Position numbers and translations under genes: made by a program. Shown here in pieces: positions 29,622 to 40,053 of a stretch of DNA of 64,000 nt. The stretch is taken from assembly GCF_900167155.1 (NCBI RefSeq), contig NZ_FUXU01000010.1:34402-98401 (forward strand). Direction: 5' to 3'. The first letter of the stretch is position 1, and each line of letters opens with the position of its first letter. This DNA is from Enterovibrio nigricans DSM 22720. Lineage in GTDB: Bacteria; Pseudomonadota; Gammaproteobacteria; Enterobacterales; Vibrionaceae. Below the pieces are notes generated by a model. It saw only the letters and a list, made by a program, of their open reading frames with translations, ran no database searches and was not told where the DNA came from.

Positions 29622-30401
29622 ATGCCCAAATCTGTCATGCCATGTGTTGGTGTAACAGCGTGTACCAGCCAGCTTGGTCTGCATTCTTTCCATATTGCCG
29701 GCGACAAGTATGTCCGAAGCGTTGTAGACGGCGCGGGTTGCTGCCCCATTATTCTTCCTGCTTTGGCAAATACCTTACCCATCGATCAACTTCTTTCTAA
29801 TGTTGATGGACTGATGTTTGCAGGGTCTCCTTCTAACATCGAACCTCACCATTACGCTGGCGAAGCCAGTGATCCTGATACCCATCATGATCCTGCGCGT
29901 GATGCCACCACACTGCCTATGATGAAACGCGCGATCGAGCTAGGTATTCCTGTATTAGCAATTTGCCGAGGTTTCCAAGAAATGAACGTGGCGTTTGGTG
30001 GTTCCCTTCATCAAAAATTGCACGATGTGGGTGGCTATATTGAACACCGTGAAGACAAAACAGCACCTGTAGAGGTGCAATATGGTTTGTCTCACACAAT
30101 TGAAATTGAACCGGGGGGCGTGCTCTGCGAGGTGTGGGGCCGTTCCTCTGCTGATGTTAACTCTGTTCATACTCAAGGCATAGACAGATTAGGCAAGGGA
30201 TTGCGGCCGGAAGCGTACGCGCCAGATGGTCTCATTGAGGCTGTCTCTGTCATACATGCTAAACATTTTGCTCTAGGGGTTCAGTGGCATCCTGAGTGGG
30301 AGGTCACAAAAAATCCTTTTTATTCAGCTATCTTCGAAGTATTCGGAAACGCCTGTCGGCTGAGGGCAAAGGAACGTGAGAAAGACTATGAACAAGCTTA
30401 A
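29622..30401 (+). CDS. puuD: Gamma-glutamyl-gamma-aminobutyrate hydrolase (PuuD-like)
   Basis: A 259-residue class I glutamine amidotransferase-like hydrolase. The nucleophile Cys is in VLAICRGFQEMNVAFGG (about residue 114), and the His is in FALGVQWHPEW (about 223). It would release GABA from gamma-glutamyl-GABA. ATG 29622 follows GAGG; GTG 29616 is an alternative. Its 3' end overlaps the next gene by 14 bases. Confidence 0.9.
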   Translation: MPKSVMPCVGVTACTSQLGLHSFHIAGDKYVRSVVDGAGCCPIILPALANTLPIDQLLSNVDGLMFAGSPSNIEPHHYAGEASDPDTHHDPARDATTLPMMKRAIELGIPVLAICRGFQEMNVAFGGSLHQKLHDVGGYIEHREDKTAPVEVQYGLSHTIEIEPGGVLCEVWGRSSADVNSVHTQGIDRLGKGLRPEAYAPDGLIEAVSVIHAKHFALGVQWHPEWEVTKNPFYSAIFEVFGNACRLRAKEREKDYEQA

Positions 30402-31734
30402 GAAATGGTTAAAGGACAACGAAATCACCGAGGTGGAGTGTGTCGTCAGCGACCTGTCAGGGATTGCTCGCGGTAAAATTGCACCCGTCGATAAGTTTCT
30501 CCACGAAGGAGAAATGAGGCTGCCTGAAAGTGTGCTATTACAAACCGTCACGGGAGACTATGTCGACGACGATTTGTATTATGCATTGCTTGATGAAGCG
30601 GACATCGACTTCATTTGTAAGCCCGATGAAGATGCAGTTTACCTGCTCCCATGGACGATTGAGAAAACTGCGCAAATCATTCATGACACCTTCGATAAGA
30701 TGGGAAATCCTATCGACCTGACACCTCGCAATGTACTGAAGAAAGTGCTGAAGCTATACGAAGACAACAATTGGAAACCTGTTGTTGCGCCTGAAATGGA
30801 GTTTTATCTCACGGCGCGTTGCGACGATCCTGATTTGCCGTTGGAACCCCCGATTGGCCGTTCAGGGCGCGTGGAAACGGGGCGTCAGTCATTCTCTATT
30901 GATGCTGCCAACGAGTTCGATCCGCTGTTTGAAGACATGTATGACTGGTGTGAAACGCAAGGACTCGCCATTGACACCTTGATCCATGAAGAAGGTGTGG
31001 CACAGATGGAGATCAACTTCCGTCATGGTGACCCTCTCGTATTAGCCGACCAGGTGTTTTTGTTTAAACGTACCTTACGTGAAGCGGCTCTCAAGCATGA
31101 AGTCGTGGCGACCTTTATGTCCAAACCCATCACGGATGAACCCGGTAGCGCGATGCACCTTCACCAAAGCATTGTGAGTACTGAAACCGGCAAAAATATT
31201 TTCACCAACGAAGACGGAACCGGCTCGTCGCTGTTCTATGGGCACATCGCTGGCCTTCAACAATACATTCCGCAAATGCTTCCCATGTTTGCGCCGAATG
31301 TGAATTCATTCCGCCGATTCCTTCCTGACACCTCTGCGCCCGTCAATGTGGAGTGGGGAGAAGAAAACCGCACTTGTGGCCTACGTGTTCCCAGTTGTTC
31401 GCCACAAAGCCGTCGTGTTGAAAACCGGTTACCGGGAGCGGATGCGAACCCCTATATCGCGATAGCGGCAAGTCTGCTTTGCGGCTACATAGGTATGGTG
31501 AAAGACCTCAAACCCACACCACCAGCCCAAGGCAGAAACTATGAACTTCGGAGCCCTGCGTTGCCTTACACCTTAGAAAATGCACTGGAGCGAATGGAGG
31601 ATTGTGATGAAGTGGCGGAGTACTTAGGTGAATCTTTCGCCCGTGGTTACATCGCCGTGAAACGAAAAGAACAGGAGAATTTCAAACGAGTGATCAGCTC
31701 GTGGGAACGTGAATTTCTGCTACTAACAGTGTAA
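30388..31734 (+). CDS. Gamma-glutamylpolyamine synthetase (PuuA-like), copy 2
   Basis: A 448-residue glutamine synthetase-like ligase. VECVVSDLSGIARGKIAPVDKFL marks the N-terminus and the ATP/metal-binding HLHQSIVSTETGKNIF and NVNSFRRFLPDTSAPVNVEWGEENRTCGLRVP segments follow. ATG 30388 lies inside the puuD end, so translation is coupled. Pseudomonas carries several PauA ligases with different amine preference; having two here suggests different substrates, such as putrescine and spermidine or diaminopropane. This is inferred. Confidence 0.9.
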   Translation: MNKLKKWLKDNEITEVECVVSDLSGIARGKIAPVDKFLHEGEMRLPESVLLQTVTGDYVDDDLYYALLDEADIDFICKPDEDAVYLLPWTIEKTAQIIHDTFDKMGNPIDLTPRNVLKKVLKLYEDNNWKPVVAPEMEFYLTARCDDPDLPLEPPIGRSGRVETGRQSFSIDAANEFDPLFEDMYDWCETQGLAIDTLIHEEGVAQMEINFRHGDPLVLADQVFLFKRTLREAALKHEVVATFMSKPITDEPGSAMHLHQSIVSTETGKNIFTNEDGTGSSLFYGHIAGLQQYIPQMLPMFAPNVNSFRRFLPDTSAPVNVEWGEENRTCGLRVPSCSPQSRRVENRLPGADANPYIAIAASLLCGYIGMVKDLKPTPPAQGRNYELRSPALPYTLENALERMEDCDEVAEYLGESFARGYIAVKRKEQENFKRVISSWEREFLLLTV

Positions 31735-31789
31735 TCGGGGACAACCTACAGGTTGCCAATCAGTCACGTACAAGGATGTGGGAGGCGAT

Positions 31790-33178
31790 ATGACTCACGC
31801 CGCGCAAAATCTAGATACACGATCTCTGCAAGCATTGGACAACGCACATTATTTGCACCCGTTCAGCGATCACAAGTCGCTTCGAGAAAAGGGAGCGAGA
31901 ATGATTGTGCGTGCGGAAGGCGTCTATATCTGGGACAGCGACGGCAACCGTATTCTTGATGGTATGGCAGGCCTTTGGTGTACCAATATCGGTTATGGTG
32001 AAAAACGCCTCGCGGATGTGGCTTACGCCCAAATGATGGAACTCCCTTACTACAACAGTTTCTTTCAGTGTGCGCATCCACCGGTTGTTGAATTGGCAAA
32101 AGAAATTGCCGCATTGGCACCTGAGCATATGAACCAAGTGTTCTTTACGGGATCAGGGTCCGAGTCCAACGATACGGTTCTTCGCATGGTGCGTCACTAT
32201 TGGTCAGTCAAGGGTCAACCTGAAAAGTTCACCATTATCGGACGTCACAATGGCTATCACGGCTCCACTGTCGCGGGTGCCAGCTTGGGTGGCATGAAAG
32301 CCATGCACAAACAAGGCGGCCTACCTATTCCTGGAATTCACCATATTCCCCAGCCTTATTGGTTTGGGGAAGGTGGTGATCTTTCTCCTGAAGCGTTCGG
32401 TATTCAGGCAGCACAGGAATTGGAAAAAGCGATCCTCGACATTGGAGAAGACAAGGTGGCAGCGTTTATTGCTGAGCCTATTCAAGGCGCGGGTGATGTG
32501 GTGATCCCACCGTCAACCTACTGGCCTGAAATCAACCGCATTCTGGCGAAATACGACATCCTAATGATTGCCGATGAAGTTATTTGTGGATTTGGGCGTA
32601 CTGGCGAATGGTTTGGTAGCCAATATTACGGTATCAAACCTGACTTTATGCCGATTGCGAAAGGAATGACATCGGGATATATGCCGATGGGTGGCGTGAT
32701 TGTGAGTGATAGAGTTGCCAATGTTTTTGAGGAAAAAGGCGGTGACTTTAACCATGGTTATACCTATTCAGGTCATCCTGTTGCTGCAGCGGTTGCACTG
32801 GAAAACCTTAAAGTCATCAAAGAAAAAAACCTCATTCACTATGTAAAAAGTGACATTGGACCTTACCTTCAAGCGAAATGGCAAACACTGGTAGAGCATC
32901 CGTTGGTGGGTGAGGCGCGTGGGGTGGGATTGGTTGCTGCAATTGAGCTGGTGAAGGATAAAGCAACACGCACGCGATTTGGCGAAAACGTGGGTATTGG
33001 CGAGATTTGCCGGGATCTCAGTGTCGAGAACGGTCTCGTCATGCGTGCCTGCGGTGACACCATGATCATCAGCCCCCCGTTGGTGATCACCCATGAAGAA
33101 GTGGACGAATTGATTGAGGAAGCCTGGTTGGCATTGGAATTGACGCTATCGCATTTGCAGGCTCAGGGCGTTGTTTGA
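31790..33178 (+). CDS. spuC: Class III aminotransferase, SpuC-like (putrescine-pyruvate transaminase)
   Basis: A 462-residue PLP transaminase. ILDGMAGLWCTNIGYG, GSGSESNDTVLRMVRHYW and IADEVICGFGRTGEWFGSQYYG are almost word for word those remembered from Pseudomonas SpuC. The PLP lysine lies in FMPIAKGMTSGYMP (about residue 291). ATG 31790 follows GGGAGGCGAT. It would provide a transamination route for putrescine alongside the glutamylation route, or act on GABA. Confidence 0.88.
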   Translation: MTHAAQNLDTRSLQALDNAHYLHPFSDHKSLREKGARMIVRAEGVYIWDSDGNRILDGMAGLWCTNIGYGEKRLADVAYAQMMELPYYNSFFQCAHPPVVELAKEIAALAPEHMNQVFFTGSGSESNDTVLRMVRHYWSVKGQPEKFTIIGRHNGYHGSTVAGASLGGMKAMHKQGGLPIPGIHHIPQPYWFGEGGDLSPEAFGIQAAQELEKAILDIGEDKVAAFIAEPIQGAGDVVIPPSTYWPEINRILAKYDILMIADEVICGFGRTGEWFGSQYYGIKPDFMPIAKGMTSGYMPMGGVIVSDRVANVFEEKGGDFNHGYTYSGHPVAAAVALENLKVIKEKNLIHYVKSDIGPYLQAKWQTLVEHPLVGEARGVGLVAAIELVKDKATRTRFGENVGIGEICRDLSVENGLVMRACGDTMIISPPLVITHEEVDELIEEAWLALELTLSHLQAQGVV

Positions 33179-33202
33179 CGCTTCGTTAAATAGCACCAAA
33201 AC

Positions 33203-33239
33203 GGTTTAAAGCGCTGGTGCTCTTGAGCATCAGCAAACC
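33203..33239 (+). other. Strong hairpin between spuC and potF
   Basis: GGTTT (33203-33207) and GCTGGTGCTC (33213-33222) pair with GAGCATCAGC (33225-33234) and AAACC (33235-33239), giving a long stem without a T tract. It may stabilise the upstream transcript or limit read-through into potF. Confidence 0.55.
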
Positions 33240-33268
33240 ATCAACACTGACGCTCTCTTTAGTGATGA

Positions 33269-34420
<1,152 letters not shown>

Positions 34421-34425
34421 TGAGG

Positions 34426-34452
34426 AGGGGAAAGTCTATCGTGGGCTTTCCC
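34426..34452 (+). other. Intercistronic hairpin after the binding-protein gene
   Basis: GGGGAAAG (34426-34433) pairs with CTTTCCCC (34445-34452) just after the potF stop. Such hairpins commonly protect the binding-protein part of ABC operon mRNA, so that the receptor is made in excess. Confidence 0.65.
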
Positions 34453-34503
34453 CCAAATACAAAACCTGAATAAAGCCTGAGAAGTGACAGGGAGGAACGG
34501 GGT

Positions 34504-35631
34504 GTGACCAATAATCTACAGGCCGCCACAGCCGGGCAGCCAAAACAAGAACTGCTAAAGATAGATCGCGTCAGCAAACTTTTTGGTGATGTGCGTGCTG
34601 TTGATGATGTTTCATTGACGATTGAACAGGGTGAGATCTTTTCTCTGCTTGGTGGTTCAGGTTCAGGGAAATCAACCTTGTTGCGCATGCTCGCAGGGTT
34701 TGAAAAGCCCTCTAGCGGGCGCATTTTTCTCGACGGTGAAGATATCACCGACATGCCGCCGTATGAGCGCCCGATCAATATGATGTTCCAGTCTTACGCG
34801 TTGTTTCCTCATATGACCGTGGCTCAAAACATCGCCTTTGGCCTCAAGCAGGACAAGCTGAAAAAAGCCGAAATTGACGAGCGCGTCAGTGAAATGCTGC
34901 GTTTGGTTCACATGGATCAATATGCAAAACGTAAGCCTCATCAGCTCTCAGGTGGTCAGCGACAGCGAGTTGCATTGGCACGCTCGTTAGCGAAACGCCC
35001 AAAACTTCTGTTACTTGACGAATCCATGGGCGCACTGGACAAAAAACTCCGCACCCAAATGCAACTTGAAGTGGTGGAAATTCTTGAACGTGTCGGCGTG
35101 ACCTGCGTGATGGTGACCCATGATCAGGAAGAAGCCATGACCATGGCTGGCCGCATTTCCATTATGCATGAAGGATGGATTGCACAGACGGGTACACCTA
35201 CCGATATCTACGAAAGTCCGAATAGCCGCATGATTGCGGAATTCATTGGCTCAGTGAACCTGTTTGAAGGTGAAATTGTGGTGGATGAAACCGACCACTG
35301 CATTATCGAATCTCATGAAACCGTGAAACCCATTTATGTCGGGCACGGCGTTGATACCAATGTGGAAGATAAAAAAATCTGGTTGGCTCTGAGACCAGAG
35401 AAAGCCTTGCTGTCTCGCGATGAACCCCAAGAAGACTACAACTGGTCAAAAGGGGTCGTGCATGACATTGCCTATCTCGGTGGTACTTCTGTGTACTACG
35501 TAAAACTGCCCAGCAACAAAGTCGTGATGTGTAGCATGGCAAACATATCTCGCCGACAGGAACGCCCTACCTGGGATGATGAAGTGTTTATCAGCTGGGA
35601 GGCCACCAGTGGTGTGGTGTTACGCGTATGA
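34504..35631 (+). CDS. potG: Polyamine ABC transporter ATP-binding protein
   Basis: A 375-residue ABC ATPase. The Walker A is GGSGSGKSTLLRML, the signature LSGGQRQRVALARSLA, and the Walker B LLLLDESMGALDKK. A C-terminal TOBE-type regulatory domain follows (about residues 240-375). GTG 34504 is preceded by GGGAGGAACGGG. It overlaps potH by 4 bases. Confidence 0.95.
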   Translation: MTNNLQAATAGQPKQELLKIDRVSKLFGDVRAVDDVSLTIEQGEIFSLLGGSGSGKSTLLRMLAGFEKPSSGRIFLDGEDITDMPPYERPINMMFQSYALFPHMTVAQNIAFGLKQDKLKKAEIDERVSEMLRLVHMDQYAKRKPHQLSGGQRQRVALARSLAKRPKLLLLDESMGALDKKLRTQMQLEVVEILERVGVTCVMVTHDQEEAMTMAGRISIMHEGWIAQTGTPTDIYESPNSRMIAEFIGSVNLFEGEIVVDETDHCIIESHETVKPIYVGHGVDTNVEDKKIWLALRPEKALLSRDEPQEDYNWSKGVVHDIAYLGGTSVYYVKLPSNKVVMCSMANISRRQERPTWDDEVFISWEATSGVVLRV

Positions 35632-36581
35632 CCGTATCAACGAAACCCAAAACCTCAGTGTCTGATTTGATCAAAGCGCCCCATAAAAACCGTGTCTTGT
35701 TCCCAAAAGGCCGGCACATCACCATGGGGATCCCTTATCTTTGGCTGTCGCTGTTTTTTGCGGTCCCGTTTCTGATTGTTTTCAAAATCAGTTTCTCCAT
35801 GGCGGCACTGGCGATTCCACCCTATGAAGCTATTTTCGAATACGTTGATGAAGTGATTGAGATTTCACTCAACCTTGAAAACTACCTACGTATTCTCGAT
35901 GACGATCTCTACTACCTTGCGTATTTAAGCTCACTGAAAATCGCGTTTATTTCGACGCTCGGCTGTTTGTTTCTGGGCTACCCGATGGCGTATGCCATAG
36001 CGCGTGCGCCTGCCAAAATGCAGACAGTTTTGCTGCTTCTCATCATGCTCCCTTCATGGACCTCTTTTCTCATTCGCGTTTATGCATGGATGGGGCTGCT
36101 GAGTAACACTGGCATCATCAATAATACCTTGATGTGGATTGGCATCATTTCAGAGCCGATCCAAATATTGAACACCAATGTCGCCGTCTATATCGGCATT
36201 GTGTATACCTACTTGCCGTTTATGGTGCTGCCTCTCTACGCCAATTTAGTGAAACTGGATGGCAGCCTACTGGAAGCCGCTTCAGACCTCGGCTCCCGCA
36301 ACTTTAATACCTTCTGGACGGTCACGTTGCCTCTGTCAAAAGGCGGCATTATTGCCGGCTCCATGCTGGTGTTTATTCCTGCTGTCGGGGAAGTGGTTAT
36401 CCCAGAATTACTGGGTGGCCCGGAAACGCTGATGATCGGCAAAGTGCTGTGGCAGGAATTCTTTAATAACCGTGACTGGCCGGTAGCGTCGGCACTGGCG
36501 ATAGTGATGCTGTTACTGCTTATTATCCCCATCACGCTGTTCCACCACTATCAGTCCAAGGACATGGAGGCTGACCGATGA
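35628..36581 (+). CDS. potH: Polyamine ABC transporter permease PotH
   Basis: A 317-residue permease with six membrane segments. The EAA loop, contacting the ATPase, is EAASDLGSRNFNTFWTVTLPLSKGGI (about residues 220-245). It overlaps potI by 4 bases. Confidence 0.94.
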   Translation: MTVSTKPKTSVSDLIKAPHKNRVLFPKGRHITMGIPYLWLSLFFAVPFLIVFKISFSMAALAIPPYEAIFEYVDEVIEISLNLENYLRILDDDLYYLAYLSSLKIAFISTLGCLFLGYPMAYAIARAPAKMQTVLLLLIMLPSWTSFLIRVYAWMGLLSNTGIINNTLMWIGIISEPIQILNTNVAVYIGIVYTYLPFMVLPLYANLVKLDGSLLEAASDLGSRNFNTFWTVTLPLSKGGIIAGSMLVFIPAVGEVVIPELLGGPETLMIGKVLWQEFFNNRDWPVASALAIVMLLLLIIPITLFHHYQSKDMEADR

Positions 36582-37423
36582 AACGCTGGGAGTTTTCCAC
36601 GGTCATGCTTTGGGTAGGATTAGTGTTTCTCTACCTGCCCATGCTGATCTTGATTATTTATTCTTTCAATGCATCCAAACTGGTGACGGTGTGGGGGGGC
36701 TTTTCCGCAAAATGGTATGGAGAGCTGTTCAAAGATGAACAGATACTTCAAGCCGTTTGGACGAGTCTACGCATCGCGTTTTACAGCTCAACCATGGCAG
36801 TGATCATCGGCACATTAGCTGCTTTTGTGATGACACGTTTCAGGCGTTCATGGGGCAGGCTAACGCTCTCGAACATGATTACCGCGCCACTCGTTATGCC
36901 AGATGTCATCATTGGCCTCTCGCTTCTACTTTTGTTCGTGCAGATGGGAGAGCTCTTCGGTTGGCCAGCAGAGCGAGGCATGACAACGGTGTGGATAGCA
37001 CACTCTACGTTCTGTGCGGCGTATGTGGCCGTGGTGGTGTCTTCCCGATTACGGGAGCTGGACTTTTCTATTGAGGAAGCGGGAATGGACTTGGGGGCAA
37101 CGCCACTTAAAGTGTTCTTCGTGATCACTATGCCTATGATTGCCCCCGCGTTAATTGCTGGTTGGTTGCTGAGTTTCAGCTTGTCGTTGGATGATTTGGT
37201 GATCGCGAGTTTTGTCTCTGGCCCGGGTTCAACGACTTTGCCTATGGTGGTCTTTTCCTCGGTAAGGCTAGGTGTGTCACCGAAAATTAACGCGTTAGCG
37301 ACGCTTATTATTGTCGTTGTATCCCTGTTTGCTTTCTTATCTTGGTATATCGCTAAGCGTGCGGAGCAAAAATCGCTGGAAGAAATGAAACGACTGAAAG
37401 AGGAAACAGAACAAGCTTCATGA
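36578..37423 (+). CDS. potI: Polyamine ABC transporter permease PotI
   Basis: A 281-residue permease with six membrane segments. The EAA loop is EEAGMDLGATPLKVFFVITMPMIAPAL (about residues 165-192). Together with PotFGH it completes a putrescine/spermidine importer. Confidence 0.94.
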   Translation: MKRWEFSTVMLWVGLVFLYLPMLILIIYSFNASKLVTVWGGFSAKWYGELFKDEQILQAVWTSLRIAFYSSTMAVIIGTLAAFVMTRFRRSWGRLTLSNMITAPLVMPDVIIGLSLLLLFVQMGELFGWPAERGMTTVWIAHSTFCAAYVAVVVSSRLRELDFSIEEAGMDLGATPLKVFFVITMPMIAPALIAGWLLSFSLSLDDLVIASFVSGPGSTTLPMVVFSSVRLGVSPKINALATLIIVVVSLFAFLSWYIAKRAEQKSLEEMKRLKEETEQAS

Positions 37424-37466
37424 GCATTGCAGCCATTAAAACAGCATAAATCAGGACGGAATCATT

Positions 37467-38795
37467 ATGTTGGAACAAACAGAAACGCTAACGTTGCAGC
37501 AAACAAAACAGGCGATTCAAACGGAACATGCGCCGTCCTATTATGCGGCGTCTGCCAACCCTTCGCCCAAAAGAGACATACTGCGTGATGATATTCAGGC
37601 CGATGTTTGCATTATCGGTGCGGGTTATACAGGGTTGTCCTCAGCACTACATTTGCTAGAGGCCGGCTTTAATGTTGTCGTGCTAGAAGCTGCTCGGGTT
37701 GGGTGGGGCGCATCTGGGCGAAACGGCGGACAGATTGTAAATAGCTACAGTCGCGACATTGATGTAATTGAAAAGACCGTCGGCAAAGAGAAAGCCGTAT
37801 TGTTTGGTGAAATGGCGTTTGAAGGCGGCCGTATCATTCGAGAGCGCGTCGAGAAGTACAACATTCAATGCGACCTGAAAGACGGTGGCATCTTTGCTGC
37901 ATTGAATGACAAACAAATGAAAGAGCTGGCGCATCAAAAAGCCCTTTGGGAACGCCATGGGAATAACCAGCTAGAGCTTCTTTCAACCACGGATATTCGC
38001 AGCATGGTGAATACAGAGTGCTATGTCGGCGGTTTGCTGGATAAAAGCGGTGGCCACATTCATCCGCTCAACCTTGCTCTGGGTGAAGCTGCGGCGGTTG
38101 AAAGTCTGGGTGGGATAATCTACGAGCATTCTGCAGCCGTTCGAATTCAACGTGGAGAGCCTGCGGTTGTATTTACCGAAGAAGGCTCAGTAACGGCGGA
38201 TTTTCTCATCGTGGCTGGTAACGCGTATCTCGGCGGATTGATGCCAGAGTTGCAAGCCAAATCCATGCCGTGCGGCACGCAAGTGGTCACGACAGAACCT
38301 TTGTCCGATGAGATGGCGGCGAGCCTGTTACCACAAGATTACTGCGTCGAAGACTGTAACTACTTGTTGGATTACTTCCGTTTATCGGGCGACAAGCGTC
38401 TTATTTACGGTGGTGGTGTGGTTTACGGTGCGCGTGATCCCGCCAACATCGAAGCGATTATTCGTCCCAAAATGCTGAAGACGTTCCCACAGCTCAGGGA
38501 GGTAAAAATCGATTATTGCTGGACAGGCAATTTTTTAATGACGTTGTCACGTTTACCCCAAGTGGGGCGAATCGGCTCAAACATATACTATTCCCAAGGT
38601 TGCAGCGGTCACGGTGTTACCTATACCCATTTGGCGGGACGCTTGATGTCAGAAGTGCTGCGTGGTCAGGCTGAACGTTTTGATGCGTTTGCCAGCTTGC
38701 CGCACTTTCCTTTCCCCGGTGGTCACATGCTAAGTGTGCCATTTTCCGCGCTGGGCGCGTGGTATTACACATTGAGAGATAAGCTGGGGGTTTGA
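37467..38795 (+). CDS. puuB: Gamma-glutamylputrescine oxidase-like FAD enzyme (PuuB-like), copy 1
   Basis: A 442-residue DAO-family oxidoreductase. The FAD-binding loop is DVCIIGAGYTGLSSALHLLEAGFNVVVLEA (about residues 47-76), followed by GWGASGRNGGQIVNSYSRD. The C-terminus YSQGCSGHGVTYTHLAGRLMSE closes the flavin domain. It would oxidise gamma-glutamylputrescine to the aldehyde. It lies just after potI, probably in the same transcript. A second paralogue is at 40054. Confidence 0.9.
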   Translation: MLEQTETLTLQQTKQAIQTEHAPSYYAASANPSPKRDILRDDIQADVCIIGAGYTGLSSALHLLEAGFNVVVLEAARVGWGASGRNGGQIVNSYSRDIDVIEKTVGKEKAVLFGEMAFEGGRIIRERVEKYNIQCDLKDGGIFAALNDKQMKELAHQKALWERHGNNQLELLSTTDIRSMVNTECYVGGLLDKSGGHIHPLNLALGEAAAVESLGGIIYEHSAAVRIQRGEPAVVFTEEGSVTADFLIVAGNAYLGGLMPELQAKSMPCGTQVVTTEPLSDEMAASLLPQDYCVEDCNYLLDYFRLSGDKRLIYGGGVVYGARDPANIEAIIRPKMLKTFPQLREVKIDYCWTGNFLMTLSRLPQVGRIGSNIYYSQGCSGHGVTYTHLAGRLMSEVLRGQAERFDAFASLPHFPFPGGHMLSVPFSALGAWYYTLRDKLGV

Positions 38796-38807
38796 TAATG
38801 ATCGAGG

Positions 38808-39119
38808 TTAGTCTTGGTCATTATCAATAGGTTGGCAATCATTGCATTGGTCTGTGTGATCGCCAGTGCTCAAAATGATGACCCATGAAAGAAACAACAG
38901 ATTGACCAAAGGCCATCCCCGCTTCTTAATTTGGGCGATGTCATCTAGCACGGCATAGAGTATGACGCATGGACCTATTACTGGAACCAGCCAGCAAATG
39001 GATAAAGCGCCTAGCTTTTGGTAAGCGGTAAAACTGTCGGAAAGCATGACACAGTATGTGACGGCAAGATTGAAATACAGGATGAGTACCAGAGTAATCA
39101 CTGTCATTGCTTCTGCCAT
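38808..39119 (-). CDS. Small membrane protein, unknown function
   Basis: A 103-residue protein starting at ATG 39119 after GAGGAACAG. Three hydrophobic segments are visible: AMTVITLVLILYFNLAVTYC, LGALSICWLVPVIGPCVILYAVL and WPLVNLLFLSWVIILS. The end is acidic with two Cys (CNDCQPIDNDQD). It lies between puuB (convergent) and puuR (same strand, 58 bases upstream). No family was recognised. Confidence 0.65.
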   Translation of the reverse strand: MAEAMTVITLVLILYFNLAVTYCVMLSDSFTAYQKLGALSICWLVPVIGPCVILYAVLDDIAQIKKRGWPLVNLLFLSWVIILSTGDHTDQCNDCQPIDNDQD

Positions 39120-39177
39120 TTTCTGTTCCTCAGGACGCCCCAATAGAGGTCGACTTCAATCAGCGACGTAAATTGCG

Positions 39178-39726
39178 CTAAAAATTCGCTGGCGTTGTCG
39201 CGCTGAAAAGGCGGCATGTCGCATCAAACGGGTTGGCAAATTTGTGCGGCTTATTACTGTCGAAGTAGTAACTGTCGCCCTTTTCCAATACGAAAACCTC
39301 TTCGCCCACGGTGAGTTCTAATCGACCTTCAATGACAATGCCGGACTCTTCGCCGTCATGCTGAAGCATGTCGTCACCAGAGTCTGAGCCGGGTGGGTAA
39401 ATTTCAGAAAGTACAGACAGGGCACGATTTGGAAATTCTTTTCCAACGACTTTCATAGAGACGGTATCAGAGCCGATTTCGAGCAAATCTTCTTGACGAT
39501 AAACCACGGGCGTCGTGTCGCTTTCTGCTATGTCAGCTGAGAAGAATTCAACCAATGACATTGGAATACCTGACAACACTTTCTTGAGTGAGCTGACAGA
39601 GGGACTGACACTGTTTTTCTCAATCATTGAGATGGTGCTGTTGGTGACACCAGCACGTTTTGCCAATTCACGCTGTGAAAGCCCGCGGCCTTTTCGTACT
39701 GCCTTGAGGTTTGCACCGATATCCAA
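39178..39726 (-). CDS. puuR: PuuR-like HTH-cupin repressor of polyamine catabolism
   Basis: A 182-residue regulator similar in layout to E. coli PuuR (185 residues). The XRE HTH is LKAVRKGRGLSQRELAKRAGVTNSTISMIEKN (about residues 7-38) and the cupin sensor LQHDGEESGIVIEGRLELTVGEEVFVLEKGDSYYF follows. A TTG start at 39726 is preferred because AGGGAG precedes it. The in-frame ATG at 39777 is overlapped by a PuuR-type box (39762-39776), as expected for an operator, not a start. It probably represses polyamine genes until putrescine binds. Confidence 0.87.
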   Translation of the reverse strand: MDIGANLKAVRKGRGLSQRELAKRAGVTNSTISMIEKNSVSPSVSSLKKVLSGIPMSLVEFFSADIAESDTTPVVYRQEDLLEIGSDTVSMKVVGKEFPNRALSVLSEIYPPGSDSGDDMLQHDGEESGIVIEGRLELTVGEEVFVLEKGDSYYFDSNKPHKFANPFDATCRLFSATTPANF

Positions 39727-39761
39727 TGTCTCATGCTCCCTGTGTGTATTTATTGAAATGT

Positions 39762-39776
39762 AATAGATATTGAACA
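39762..39776. promoter_or_regulatory. Candidate PuuR operator upstream of puuR
   Basis: AATAGATATTGAACA matches the E. coli PuuR box AAAATATAATGAACA at 12 of 15 positions (consensus recalled from memory). It lies 36 bases ahead of the proposed TTG start and implies autoregulation. The rest of the 327-base gap to the next gene contains another box (40024-40038) and no ORF I can support. Confidence 0.6.
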
Positions 39777-40023
39777 TTTCATCCTACTTACCTAGTGCGC
39801 CATATCAAGTTTTTTGTCTCCCTTTGCGGGTTTCGTAAAGAATATCGAGCAAAATGGTGGTTAAGGTGAGATTTGCCAGACGCAACACGCTGTTTATTTT
39901 TCACCAACCACCTCTGCCTTTAGGGGTATTCACAAAGAAAATCGGTAACGTGACACAAGCATGATATTGATTGGAATGTGTACAATTTATGCTTCACCCC
40001 TTTTGTGAAAATGCGTTAGTCTT

Positions 40024-40038
40024 TGTTAATTATATTTT
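40024..40038. promoter_or_regulatory. Candidate PuuR operator upstream of the second puuB
   Basis: TGTTAATTATATTTT matches the reverse complement of the E. coli PuuR box at 14 of 15 positions. It ends 15 bases before the ATG at 40054. TTTGT/ACAAA flanks add symmetry. Confidence 0.75.
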
Positions 40039-40053
40039 ACAAAGGAAGTCGTT